Below, one piece after another: positions 1 to 6,034 of a DNA stretch of 6,034 nt. The position numbers and the translations under genes are program-made. Numbering within the stretch: the first letter of the stretch is position 1; each line of letters opens with the position of its first letter. Source of the stretch: CAYLYP01 sp964387795 (GTDB taxonomy: Bacteria > Bacteroidota > Bacteroidia > Bacteroidales > UBA7960); contig CAYLYP010000125.1 in NCBI GenBank assembly GCA_964387795.1, positions 1 to 6,034 on the forward strand, read 5' to 3'. The notes under the pieces were generated by a model, which was not told where the DNA came from, ran no database searches, and was given only the letters and a program-made list of their open reading frames with translations.

Positions 1-1756
1 AATCAGAAAGAGAGTCATCGGGTAGCAGTCCAAGTTTTTTTCTTAAGCGGTTCCTGCTTTTGTCAACGGCTTCTTTTGTAATGCTGGATATATTTGCGAT
101 TTCTTTTGAGGTGAGGTTTAGTTTTAAAAAAGCAGAGAGACGAAGTTCATTTGAAGTAAGATCAGGAAATTTATTTTTTATCCTTGTAAAGAAAGCAGGG
201 TGTACTTCCTCGAAATGAAGTTTGAAAGAATCCCAATCAGATTCAGAATTCACCTGTAGGTTTATTTGGGTAATAATGCTCCGTGTATCATTGATATCAA
301 GCCCGCTATTAAGTTTTTCTTTTAATTCATTAATAAATTCATTTTTACTTGCCATTTGCAACGCAAAGGAAGATAGTTCCCTGTTTTTTTTGTCTAATTC
401 AAGATTATAATTTTCCTGGTTCAGGGTGTTTATTTCTTTTTGTTTATTGACCAATTCTTTTTGAAGTTTAAGGTCTTTGCGGTGCAGGCGGATAGTAACA
501 ATCAGAAAAGCGATAATGATTAAAGTGCCAATTGAAATGCCCATCATAGCCCTAACGGTTTTTTTATCAAGCTGGCTTTGTAAAGAGAGTTCCCTGATAA
601 GTTGTTCTTTCTTTTCCGTTTCATAACGTGTTTGAAGCTCGGCAACATGGTTTTTTACTTCAATGCTTTTAATGGAATCGTTAAGGTTGCTTTCTTTTTC
701 AAAGTAGTAAAGTGCCTGTTTAAAGTCGCCCGTTTGCTTAAAAGCTTTTTTTAAGCCAGCCCAGCTTTGAATAAGTTCACTTGGGAAGTTTTTTTCTTTT
801 GCAAGGCTTTCTGCCCTTTTGAGATAGGGGATAGAAGATGATGCCTGGTTCAGGTCAATATATAGTTCACCAATGGTAATCAAATCAATGATGACATTAT
901 AAACTTTGTCCATTTCTGAAGAGATTTTTAAGGCATTAAGGGCAGTTTTAAGGGCCTCCTCTTTCAATCCCATCTTTTTTAAAACAGGCACCAGATTTGA
1001 CAAAGCAACCGACATCCCATTTTTATATTGTTCTTTTTCGCAAAGGGCATAAAGCTGATAATAAACTTCCCGGGCTTTTGAATATTCCCCATCGTGTTCG
1101 TATAATCCACCCATGTCATTAAGAATAGACATGTGGGTAAAAAAATTGGCATATAGTTCATCTGCCCCTGCTAATGAATCGGCTATCATGAAGTATTCCC
1201 TCCATTTGTCTTTTTGCCCAAGCAGCTTATAAACCTCCCCAATATGTTGATAGTATGCAGCTATATTTGAAAGGTCTCCGATCTTTTCGCGCAGGTCAAG
1301 GGCTTTAAGCTCTTCCTTAAGGGCTTCGCCATAGTTGCCAATATTGTTTAGTTCCATCCCAATATTGATAAGCATATCGGCTGCACGTGTTGTATCACCC
1401 ATTTCAAGATATTCGCCGTGGATTTGTTTATAGGTGGCAATGGCCTCTTCATGGTTGCCAATATCGCTAAGATAAGATGCTTTGTAAGACCGTGCTGAAA
1501 TATAAACCTTTTTATCACCTGATATTTTAGCATAATACAGTGTGCTGTCAAGCATTTGGGCAAGGAGCTTATCTTCACCGGTCACATCATAATGCTTTAC
1601 CAGTTGAAAGAATGCCCTTGCTGTGGCTACTGTGTCTTTAACATTTTTACAGCTATCAATTTTTGCCTGCATCTCTTCGATGCTTTGAGCAATGCTGTTA
1701 TTTGATATCATCAGGCATAGTAATCCCGCAATCAGCAGGTTTGCTGTTTTTTTCAT
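1..1756 (-). CDS. Membrane-anchored TPR protein with C-terminal LuxR-type HTH (3' end cut by window)
   Basis: An open frame runs from the ATG at 1756-1754 to the left edge without a stop, giving 585 residues. Residues 1-23 are a Sec signal peptide (MKK, hydrophobic core, SIA before QS). Residues about 83-358 hold roughly seven TPR-like helical pairs about 40 residues apart, with G-N/D-Y/H-x-x-A signatures at IGNHEEAIATY, IGNYGEALKEE, DGEYSKAREVY, MGLKEEALKTA and TGDFKQALYYF. A single transmembrane helix spans about 402-423 (MMGISIGTLIIIAFLIV) and is followed by charged residues and a coiled coil at about 424-482. Residues about 532-577 are a divergent LuxR/GerE-type helix-turn-helix (PDLTSNELRL, LTSKEIANIS, AVDKSRNRLRKKLGL). 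Such architectures in Bacteroidota are taken as one-component regulators that sense with extracytoplasmic TPRs and act in the cytoplasm; the signal and target are unknown here. In LuxR proteins the HTH normally ends the chain, so only a few codons should be missing. There is no clear Shine-Dalgarno. The nitroreductase gene lies 63 bp upstream on the same strand. Confidence 0.88.
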   Translation of the reverse strand, partial: MKKTANLLIAGLLCLMISNNSIAQSIEEMQAKIDSCKNVKDTVATARAFFQLVKHYDVTGEDKLLAQMLDSTLYYAKISGDKKVYISARSYKASYLSDIGNHEEAIATYKQIHGEYLEMGDTTRAADMLINIGMELNNIGNYGEALKEELKALDLREKIGDLSNIAAYYQHIGEVYKLLGQKDKWREYFMIADSLAGADELYANFFTHMSILNDMGGLYEHDGEYSKAREVYYQLYALCEKEQYKNGMSVALSNLVPVLKKMGLKEEALKTALNALKISSEMDKVYNVIIDLITIGELYIDLNQASSSIPYLKRAESLAKEKNFPSELIQSWAGLKKAFKQTGDFKQALYYFEKESNLNDSIKSIEVKNHVAELQTRYETEKKEQLIRELSLQSQLDKKTVRAMMGISIGTLIIIAFLIVTIRLHRKDLKLQKELVNKQKEINTLNQENYNLELDKKNRELSSFALQMASKNEFINELKEKLNSGLDINDTRSIITQINLQVNSESDWDSFKLHFEEVHPAFFTRIKNKFPDLTSNELRLSAFLKLNLTSKEIANISSITKEAVDKSRNRLRKKLGLLPDDSLSD

Positions 1757-1819
1757 AATCAGAGGGATGGGATGGATGGTTGTTTATTTGTGTTTGCTTG
1801 TCTTTATAAACCTTACTAA

Positions 1820-2470
1820 TTATTTATCAGTAGGATAACCTACTGTTTGGGCAAATACAATATATTGCGAGGGGCGAAGCTTAATTGCTGACTTGAGGGC
1901 ATCTTTATCAAGGCTTGCCCTTACAACAGTATTCAGGTTTTCGGATGCGCAATAGAGGTAAACATTTTGAGATATATACCCGGCATCAACGCCTGCATAC
2001 CAATTCTTAGTATCTTCATCCCTGTTGCCCATTCGCTCATAATCTGCAACAAAGACAAGATTTATAGGGGCATCCTTAACAAATCCCTGTTTGCCGGTTT
2101 CCTTTCTAAAGTCTCCTGCAATATGAAAATCAAGGCGGTTTTCTTTTGCATTATATATATAAACGGCCTGAGGGAGAAAAACATAGATATCTATTTCCTG
2201 CATGTTCATAGCGCTGGGCGCTGTCCTGCGGCCTTCATTTTCCCTGTTAATGCCAAATGCAGCCCATAGTAAATTGGAGAGGCTTTGCATATCCAGTTCC
2301 TTTTCTGAGAACTCCCTTGCGCTATGACGTTTTGCCAATGCTTCCATCAAGGGCATGCCTCCTGTGGTCCGGGGCAGGGGCAACGCTATATTGGTGCTTT
2401 GTGAAGAAACAGTTTCTCCCATAAGTGAAAAAATTAAAACTATCAGTGATGCAAAACAAGTTTTTTTCAT
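1820..2470 (-). CDS. Exported SagB-type nitroreductase-family flavoprotein
   Basis: This 216-residue protein belongs to the nitroreductase/SagB-ThcOx fold family, whose members bind FMN and carry out reductions or azoline-type oxidations. Residues 48-54 (RHSAREF) match the family's N-terminal FMN-phosphate motif RxSxRxF. LSNLLWAAFGIN (64-75) is the following helix, and RRTAPSAMNMQ (81-91) corresponds to the family's RTAPSAGALxP segment. Residues about 158-184, with D162 and Q168-N169, match the conserved D-x-G-x-x-x-Q-N-x-x-L helix, and the C-terminal strand is QYIVFAQTVGYP. The length suits a single-domain monomer that would dimerise. The N-terminus has a Sec signal peptide (MKKTCFASLIVLIFSLMG, likely cut after VSS); Cys5 is not in a lipobox, so it is not a lipoprotein. 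Export implies a periplasmic or surface flavoenzyme of unknown substrate. No genes of a thiazole/oxazole peptide cluster lie nearby, so a SagB peptide-oxidase role is not supported. No Shine-Dalgarno is seen. It may be co-transcribed with the TPR/HTH gene downstream. Confidence 0.88.
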   Translation of the reverse strand: MKKTCFASLIVLIFSLMGETVSSQSTNIALPLPRTTGGMPLMEALAKRHSAREFSEKELDMQSLSNLLWAAFGINRENEGRRTAPSAMNMQEIDIYVFLPQAVYIYNAKENRLDFHIAGDFRKETGKQGFVKDAPINLVFVADYERMGNRDEDTKNWYAGVDAGYISQNVYLYCASENLNTVVRASLDKDALKSAIKLRPSQYIVFAQTVGYPTDK

Positions 2471-2685
2471 GGCTGAAATTTTAAGCTAATTTAATATTTT
2501 GCCTGATTCAATCAGTAGCTTATTCATATAAATAATTGTTTTGTTAAAAAAATATGTATTAATGCATTGCTATCCAACTTGGCTCAGGATAATTGATGAT
2601 TGAAAATCTAATTTATGTTTAGCATAAACGATTTTGACATTCATTTTATGGTTTTGGCCCCTTTTATAGCAGGCATGTTTTATAA

Positions 2686-2702
2686 TGCATGAAAATCATG
2701 CA
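2686..2702. repeat. Perfect 7-bp inverted repeat, 3-nt loop
   Basis: TGCATGA (2686-2692) and TCATGCA (2696-2702) are exact reverse complements around an AAA loop. No T-tract follows on either strand, so it is not a canonical terminator. It lies 216 bp upstream of the nitroreductase start and could be an operator or simply chance in AT-rich DNA. Confidence 0.35.
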
Positions 2703-2911
2703 ACTTCTTTATTTCCAGATGGTATGGTTTATAGAGAAGAGTTGGGTATTCTGCAAAGTATTTTCGTATTGATAAAACACTACTTATGCAGTCAATACCA
2801 ATAAAGACTTTTTGGGCTTTGGGTGTGCTGCCAAATGGCGGGGCGTCATAATAATTCTTATAGCTTGTGGCAACAAATCAAATCATGCCGTAAAAGCTTT
2901 TTCAGCAGGCA

Positions 2912-2923
2912 CTGTTTAAACAG
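2912..2923. repeat. 12-bp perfect palindrome CTGTTTAAACAG
   Basis: The twelve bases are fully self-complementary. The palindrome lies 52 bp past the stop codon of the propeller gene, in its direction of transcription, and some 440 bp upstream of the nitroreductase start. It could be a dimeric-regulator site or part of a weak 3' hairpin in the propeller transcript. No T-tract follows, so termination here is not demonstrated. Confidence 0.3.
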
Positions 2924-2974
2924 GTATTCTGCATGATATGTAAAATCATTGTTGACTCTTAAGCCATTGGATTG

Positions 2975-5092
2975 TTACTGAACAATAATTTTACGTATTT
3001 GAGCTTTGTTTTGTCCTGTGATCAATCGGATGAAATAAACACCGGGCTTTAATCCTTTGGTTTCAAGCACTATCTCATGCTTGCCCTGTTCTATTGTTAC
3101 ATCAATCAGGGTTTTTACCTCCTGCCCATTGCTGTTTAATACCTGAAGCAGGACATGGGCTTGTATATTTTGTATCCATGATATCCTGCCGGTATTGGTT
3201 ATGGGATTTGGAAAACACTGATACAGAAAAAAATCATTTGACAGGTCATTTGTGTATTCATCAATATGAACTCCAGACCCGCCCTGATATTTTAAAATAC
3301 ATCCTGAATAGCCTACGGCTGTTGCGCCTTGTTCTACAGTATATGATAAGCCGTATAAACTGCTAACAGAACCTTCCAATTGGATTTCCCAGTTGGCTCC
3401 TCCATCTTTGGTAGCGAGGATTATGCCGGAAAAATTGCCATCTATAAAGCCATCACCCAGGGCAATGCCATCAGAGCCATTGATAAATGAGATGTCCCTT
3501 AATAAAAATGTAGTGCCGCTGTTCTGTGTTTGCCAGGATTCGCCCCCATTGATAGTTTTCATTATTAAACCATCTGCCCCACAAACATATCCTGTGTCGG
3601 GATCAGTAAATGATACCGCAGTAAGTTGGCTTGTTGAGCCACTTTCCAGCAAAGCCCATGTGTCACCGCTATCAAGGGATTTTAAAATGTTACCATTGTT
3701 CCCGACAGCAAAAGCAATATCTGAATTATAAAAAAACACATCACGGAAATTGGTAATATTTTCTATTTCAATGGGGAGCCAGTTGACTCCGGCATCAGTA
3801 GTTTTTATAATTGTGCCATTATTGCCCACAGCCAATCCATTATTGCTATCAGTGAAGCTAATTGCCCAAAGGGCTTGCTGGGTGCCGCTGTTTATTGTTT
3901 CCCAGCTATTGCCACCATCGGTGGATCTGATGAGGGTCCCTCCATAACCTACGGCTACTGCTATTGAAGGGCTAAGGATTTCAACATCAAATAAATCATA
4001 AGAATTAACAATGCTAACATCTTCCCAAAGGATCCCAGCGTTAGTAGTTTTTACAATCGTTCCCCAATTGCCTAATGCTAACCCAAAACCTGCATCATAA
4101 AAATCAATACCACTTAAAGTATTTTGAATGCCTTTAGTTAGCTTTTCCCAGTTGCTTCCATCATCAGCCGATTTCCATAAAGAGCCATTATCACCTACAG
4201 CAAAACAAGTCTGGTTGTTGGTATAAGAGACACCATTAAGCCAGCCACATTCGTCATTTTTTATTGTCCAGTTTTGCCCCCCGTCATGGGTGGCGAGAAT
4301 TACACCCTGACTAACGGCTATGCCATTATCAGCATCAGTAAAAGAAACATCGTCAAGTCTTCCCACAGTGCCTCCCTGCTGAGTCCAGGTCTCACCACCA
4401 TTGGCAGTATGGATGATGGCACCTTGTGTGCCAACAGCAGTGCCATGATCAGGGTCAACAAAACAAATATCCAATAGTGCGCTTGTTGTTCCGCTTTCCT
4501 GTAAAGCCCAGCTTGATCCCCCATCGTTTGTATGTAAGACTGTCCCGTTGTTGCCTGAAATGCTTGCAGTTAATGCCCCGGAAGCTGAAACACCATACAA
4601 GTCAACACTTATTTCAGCATCAACAATTTCCCAGCTTTCACCTCCATTGTCTGTTTTTAATATCGTACCCTGTTCCCCAACAGCATATCCTTTGTTTTGA
4701 TCAAAAAATGAAACCCCATGTAAGTTCTGGCTTGATTTACTGTTTTGTTGAACCCAGTTCACACCTCCATCAACAGTCCTTAAGATTAAGCCTGACTGCC
4801 CAACGGCAGTGCCATTATCCTCATCAGTAAATGAGACATCCCGGATGGTAAGTGTTACACCGCTATATTGGGTTTTCCAACTGCTCCCCCCATCCGTAGT
4901 TTTAATGATGGTGCCGTTAAAGCCTGTAGCCCAACCGGTATTATTTGAAATGAATACTACGGAATTCAAGGTGTTGCCCTGGGGTAATGGATTTTGCCAA
5001 TACCATCCTGCTGTTTGACTGCTGCCTGCCTGAAATAAAGCTGTAATTAAAATCAATGAAAACAGAAGTCTTTTGATAATAGCATTTTTCAT
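2975..5092 (-). CDS. Secreted Ycf48/Asp-box propeller protein with T9SS type A sorting domain
   Basis: The 705 residues start with a Sec signal peptide (MKNAIIKRLLFSLILITALF, likely cut near GSS-Q). From about residue 40 to 606 the chain is a run of roughly 41-residue repeats of pattern VSF-x-D-x-x-x-G-x-AVG-x-x-G-x-I-x-KT-x-DGG-x-x-W. Asp-box tryptophans fall at 72, 113, 154, 195, 236, 275, 315, 356, 397, 438, 479, 520 and 568, and a degenerate fourteenth unit ends at GYSGCILKYQGGSG. This is the Ycf48/HCF136-like, BNR-like beta-propeller family; the photosystem name of that family says nothing about function here. Residues about 620-705 look like a type A C-terminal sorting domain (CFPNP at 626-630, GQEVKTL, LKPGVYFIRL, IRKIIVQ), which directs passage through the outer membrane and attachment or release by T9SS. 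It is therefore probably a surface or secreted binding protein; the ligand is unknown. The start is supported by the signal peptide, although no Shine-Dalgarno is present. Confidence 0.92.
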   Translation of the reverse strand: MKNAIIKRLLFSLILITALFQAGSSQTAGWYWQNPLPQGNTLNSVVFISNNTGWATGFNGTIIKTTDGGSSWKTQYSGVTLTIRDVSFTDEDNGTAVGQSGLILRTVDGGVNWVQQNSKSSQNLHGVSFFDQNKGYAVGEQGTILKTDNGGESWEIVDAEISVDLYGVSASGALTASISGNNGTVLHTNDGGSSWALQESGTTSALLDICFVDPDHGTAVGTQGAIIHTANGGETWTQQGGTVGRLDDVSFTDADNGIAVSQGVILATHDGGQNWTIKNDECGWLNGVSYTNNQTCFAVGDNGSLWKSADDGSNWEKLTKGIQNTLSGIDFYDAGFGLALGNWGTIVKTTNAGILWEDVSIVNSYDLFDVEILSPSIAVAVGYGGTLIRSTDGGNSWETINSGTQQALWAISFTDSNNGLAVGNNGTIIKTTDAGVNWLPIEIENITNFRDVFFYNSDIAFAVGNNGNILKSLDSGDTWALLESGSTSQLTAVSFTDPDTGYVCGADGLIMKTINGGESWQTQNSGTTFLLRDISFINGSDGIALGDGFIDGNFSGIILATKDGGANWEIQLEGSVSSLYGLSYTVEQGATAVGYSGCILKYQGGSGVHIDEYTNDLSNDFFLYQCFPNPITNTGRISWIQNIQAHVLLQVLNSNGQEVKTLIDVTIEQGKHEIVLETKGLKPGVYFIRLITGQNKAQIRKIIVQ
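3275..4975 (-). repeat. Tandem degenerate repeat, about 123-bp period, 14 units
   Basis: This is the DNA counterpart of the propeller blades. The spacing between successive Asp-box tryptophan codons is 41, 41, 41, 41, 39, 40, 41, 41, 41, 41, 41 and 48 codons, so the base period is 123 bp. Unit 6 is two codons short, unit 7 is one codon short, and unit 13 carries a seven-codon insertion around GDGFIDGNFSG (546-556). The units have clearly diverged in sequence, so this is an old expansion and not a recent array of identical copies. The fourteenth unit lacks the terminal tryptophan. Confidence 0.8.
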
Positions 5093-5432
5093 GGCTTTTT
5101 AATTTTATGGTTCTTTATCTGCGTTTTTAATGGATTTACGCTTTGTGGGGGAGGCCTTATTTAATTGCTGTATTCATTCCCTGCTTAGGGCATTTTGGGG
5201 AAAGCCTGATATTGATAAAGGAAAACAAACAATAAAATTAATAAAATATAATATAAATAATCAATTAATTCGTATAAAAATAACTGTGCTTAAGAAGTTA
5301 TTGCATGCGTATCCGGTTTTGATGCTTTTTGCTTTGCCCATAGAAGAGGTGCATTATGTATGGGAAAAACATTTATGGTAATTTCATTCAGCCTTTGAGC
5401 AGATACAAATACCATTCAAGGCCAGGGATAAC
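5093..5432. other. 340-bp gene-free leader upstream of the propeller gene
   Basis: This stretch lies between the terminator of the acyl-CoA synthetase gene and the start codon of the propeller gene, so it should carry the latter's promoter and a 5' leader. It holds no gene I can support. A plus-strand open frame of 83 codons (5130-5381) faces against all neighbours and crosses the AT-rich tract. Two minus-strand frames of about 25 codons have no recognisable features. Confidence 0.6.
5226..5283 (-). promoter_or_regulatory. AT-rich tract, presumptive promoter region of the propeller gene
   Basis: From 5231 to 5283 only three of 53 bases are G or C, far below the surrounding sequence. It lies 134 bp or more upstream of the propeller start codon. 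At 5234-5226 the minus strand reads TATTGTTTG, one base longer than the Bacteroidota -7 element TAnnTTTG. No -33 TTTG was found at the expected distance. I infer promoter activity from position and composition only. Confidence 0.3.
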
Positions 5433-5464
5433 AAAAAAAAAGAGGGATCAAAAAATGATCCCTC
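5433..5464 (-). terminator. Rho-independent terminator of the acyl-CoA synthetase gene
   Basis: On the minus strand, GAGGGATCA (5464-5456) pairs perfectly with TGATCCCTC (5450-5442) across a five-base T loop. Nine consecutive T residues (5441-5433) follow at once. The stem begins 22 bases past the stop codon of the acyl-CoA synthetase gene. A perfect nine-pair stem with a T-tract is a textbook intrinsic terminator. It has no T-tract on the plus strand, so it acts in one direction. It separates this gene's transcript from the propeller gene. Confidence 0.93.
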
Positions 5465-5486
5465 CGAAATAAATGTTTTAACAGGA

Positions 5487-6034
5487 TTATTTTCTCCCTG
5501 TTTTAACAGGTATGGGCCTTAGCTTTGGTTGATAGATTGCATCAACAAGTGCTTTGTATTTTTCAATAATATGCTTTCGCTTCAGTTTCAATGAAGAAGA
5601 CAATTCCCCGGTCATTGGGCTCCATTCATCTGCAATAAGGATGATTTTCTGGACTTGGTCGATGTTGCTTATCTTAGCGCCAAGTTTTTTTATCTCATCC
5701 TGAAAATGCTTCACTACCTGGGGCATTTCAATAAGATCGGCATTTGTCTGGAAATAAATCTTCTTCTTCTGGCACCATTGGGTCAGCTCCTGGAAGTTCG
5801 GGATAATAAGCGCAGTGGCAAACTTTTGGTTCTCACCAACAATCATTGTCTGTTGTATATAAAAGCTTTCCTTTAGTTTGTTTTCTATTTGTTGAGGGGC
5901 AATATATTTGCCATTTGACATTTTAAATATCTCTTTTTTACGGTCAGTAATTTTAAGATATTTCCCTTCAACAAGTTCCCCAATATCGCCTGTATGGAAC
6001 CATCCATCGGCATCAATAGCTTCACGTGTTGCAG
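5487..6034 (-). CDS. AMP-forming long-chain acyl-CoA synthetase, C-terminal part (5' end outside window)
   Basis: This open frame enters from the right edge and stops at TAA 5489-5487, giving 181 residues. It is the C-terminal end of an adenylate-forming enzyme that activates a long-chain fatty acid with ATP and then CoA, at the cytoplasmic face of the membrane. In fragment numbering, DGWFHTGDIGE (9-19) is the conserved motif whose Asp binds the AMP ribose. ITDRKKEIFKMSNGKYIAPQ (28-47) is the hinge and linker to the small C-terminal domain, with the D-R-K pattern. TGELSSSLKLKRKHI (141-155) matches the long-chain synthetase C-terminal motif TPTLKLKR and contains candidate catalytic lysines. 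The LKLKR form points to the eukaryote-like/bubblegum-type long-chain synthetases common in Bacteroidota rather than E. coli FadD, so I give no symbol. An internal Met at 5921 is not the start, because the frame and conserved motifs continue upstream of it. A strong terminator follows the stop. Confidence 0.93.
   Translation of the reverse strand, partial: ATREAIDADGWFHTGDIGELVEGKYLKITDRKKEIFKMSNGKYIAPQQIENKLKESFYIQQTMIVGENQKFATALIIPNFQELTQWCQKKKIYFQTNADLIEMPQVVKHFQDEIKKLGAKISNIDQVQKIILIADEWSPMTGELSSSLKLKRKHIIEKYKALVDAIYQPKLRPIPVKTGRK

Larger units (their letters stand above)
2471..2974. other. 504-bp intergenic gap with short inverted repeats; no supported gene
   Basis: This gap lies between the stop of the propeller gene and the start of the nitroreductase gene, so it should hold the end of the first transcript and the promoter of the second. 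I find no Rho-independent terminator with a T-tract and no exact match to the Bacteroidota promoter element TAnnTTTG on the minus strand. It contains several short inverted repeats: TTTATG/CATAAA at 2612-2628, TGCATGA/TCATGCA at 2686-2702, AAAAGCTTTT at 2892-2901 and the 12-bp palindrome at 2912-2923. The 11-bp word GGTATTCTGCA occurs twice, at 2745-2755 and 2923-2933. On the minus strand 2877-2680 is open for 65 codons but has no start codon. Confidence 0.6.

Noticed and set aside
979..1578. Minus-strand short open frames (979-1161 and 1348-1578) inside the TPR/HTH gene
   Set aside because: They are out-of-frame readings of a continuous 585-codon frame with clear TPR, transmembrane and HTH features.
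1967..2269. Plus-strand 100-codon open frame inside the nitroreductase gene
   Set aside because: It is antisense to conserved nitroreductase motifs and has no homology I recognise.
1820..2470. SagB-type oxidase of a thiazole/oxazole-modified peptide (TOMM) cluster
   Set aside because: No cyclodehydratase, precursor peptide or transporter is visible nearby, and the protein is exported, unlike peptide-modifying SagB enzymes.
2971..2986. Hairpin ATTGTT-ACTG-AACAAT overlapping the propeller stop codon as a terminator
   Set aside because: The six-pair stem is mostly A-T, lies partly inside the coding sequence and has no T-tract after it on the minus strand.
4426..4830. Plus-strand 134-codon open frame within the propeller gene
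   Set aside because: It is antisense to well-supported Asp-box repeats and its sequence is the complement of those repeats. Other plus-strand open frames at 3094-3366, 3393-3731, 3750-3947, 4274-4477 and 4809-5018 are shadows for the same reason.
2975..5092. A photosystem II assembly role for the Ycf48-like protein
   Set aside because: The family name comes from cyanobacteria and plants. The signal peptide, doubled blade number and T9SS sorting domain indicate a secreted protein of a non-photosynthetic lineage.
5130..5381. Plus-strand 83-codon open frame in the gap upstream of the propeller gene
   Set aside because: It runs against all four genes, has no ribosome binding site, crosses the AT-rich tract and resembles no family I recognise. 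Its middle is low-complexity (Lys, Ile, Asn), as expected from random AT-rich DNA.
5487..5921. A separate 144-residue protein starting at the ATG 5921-5919
   Set aside because: The frame continues upstream to the window edge with the conserved GWFHTGDIGE and ITDRKKEI motifs, so this Met is internal to a larger acyl-CoA synthetase.

Overview
The window looks like chromosomal DNA from a member of the Bacteroidota. Four observations point there. The 705-residue secreted protein ends in what looks like a type IX secretion (T9SS) type A C-terminal sorting domain. A membrane-tethered TPR/LuxR-type regulator of a kind common in that phylum is present. No start codon is preceded by a clear Shine-Dalgarno sequence, which is usual for the phylum. 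The base composition is AT-leaning, with very AT-rich gaps between genes. All four supported genes lie on the minus strand, so transcription runs from high to low coordinates.

In transcription order: (1) 6034-5487 is the C-terminal 181 residues of an AMP-forming long-chain acyl-CoA synthetase, closed by a strong Rho-independent terminator at 5464-5433. (2) 5432-5093 is a gene-free leader with a very AT-rich tract (5283-5231), presumably carrying the promoter of the next gene. (3) 5092-2975 encodes a secreted protein of about 14 Ycf48/Asp-box (BNR-like) propeller blades plus the T9SS sorting domain. (4) 2974-2471 is a 504-bp gap with short inverted repeats and a 65-codon open frame that has no start codon. 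(5) 2470-1820 encodes an exported SagB-type/nitroreductase-family flavoprotein. (6) After 63 bp without a terminator, 1756-1 encodes a signal peptide-TPR-transmembrane-coiled coil-LuxR HTH protein that runs off the left edge, very probably only a few codons before its stop.

The terminator separates the acyl-CoA synthetase from the rest. The propeller protein appears to be its own unit. The nitroreductase and the TPR/HTH regulator may be co-transcribed. Three of the four products are predicted to be exported or to have an extracytoplasmic part. No common pathway for them can be read from the sequence. I see no RNA gene, insertion sequence, CRISPR array or defence system. The most interesting points are the 14-blade (probably 2 x 7) architecture of the secreted protein and the pairing of an exported flavoenzyme with a membrane-anchored transcription factor. 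Both are combinations of known families rather than a clearly new system.
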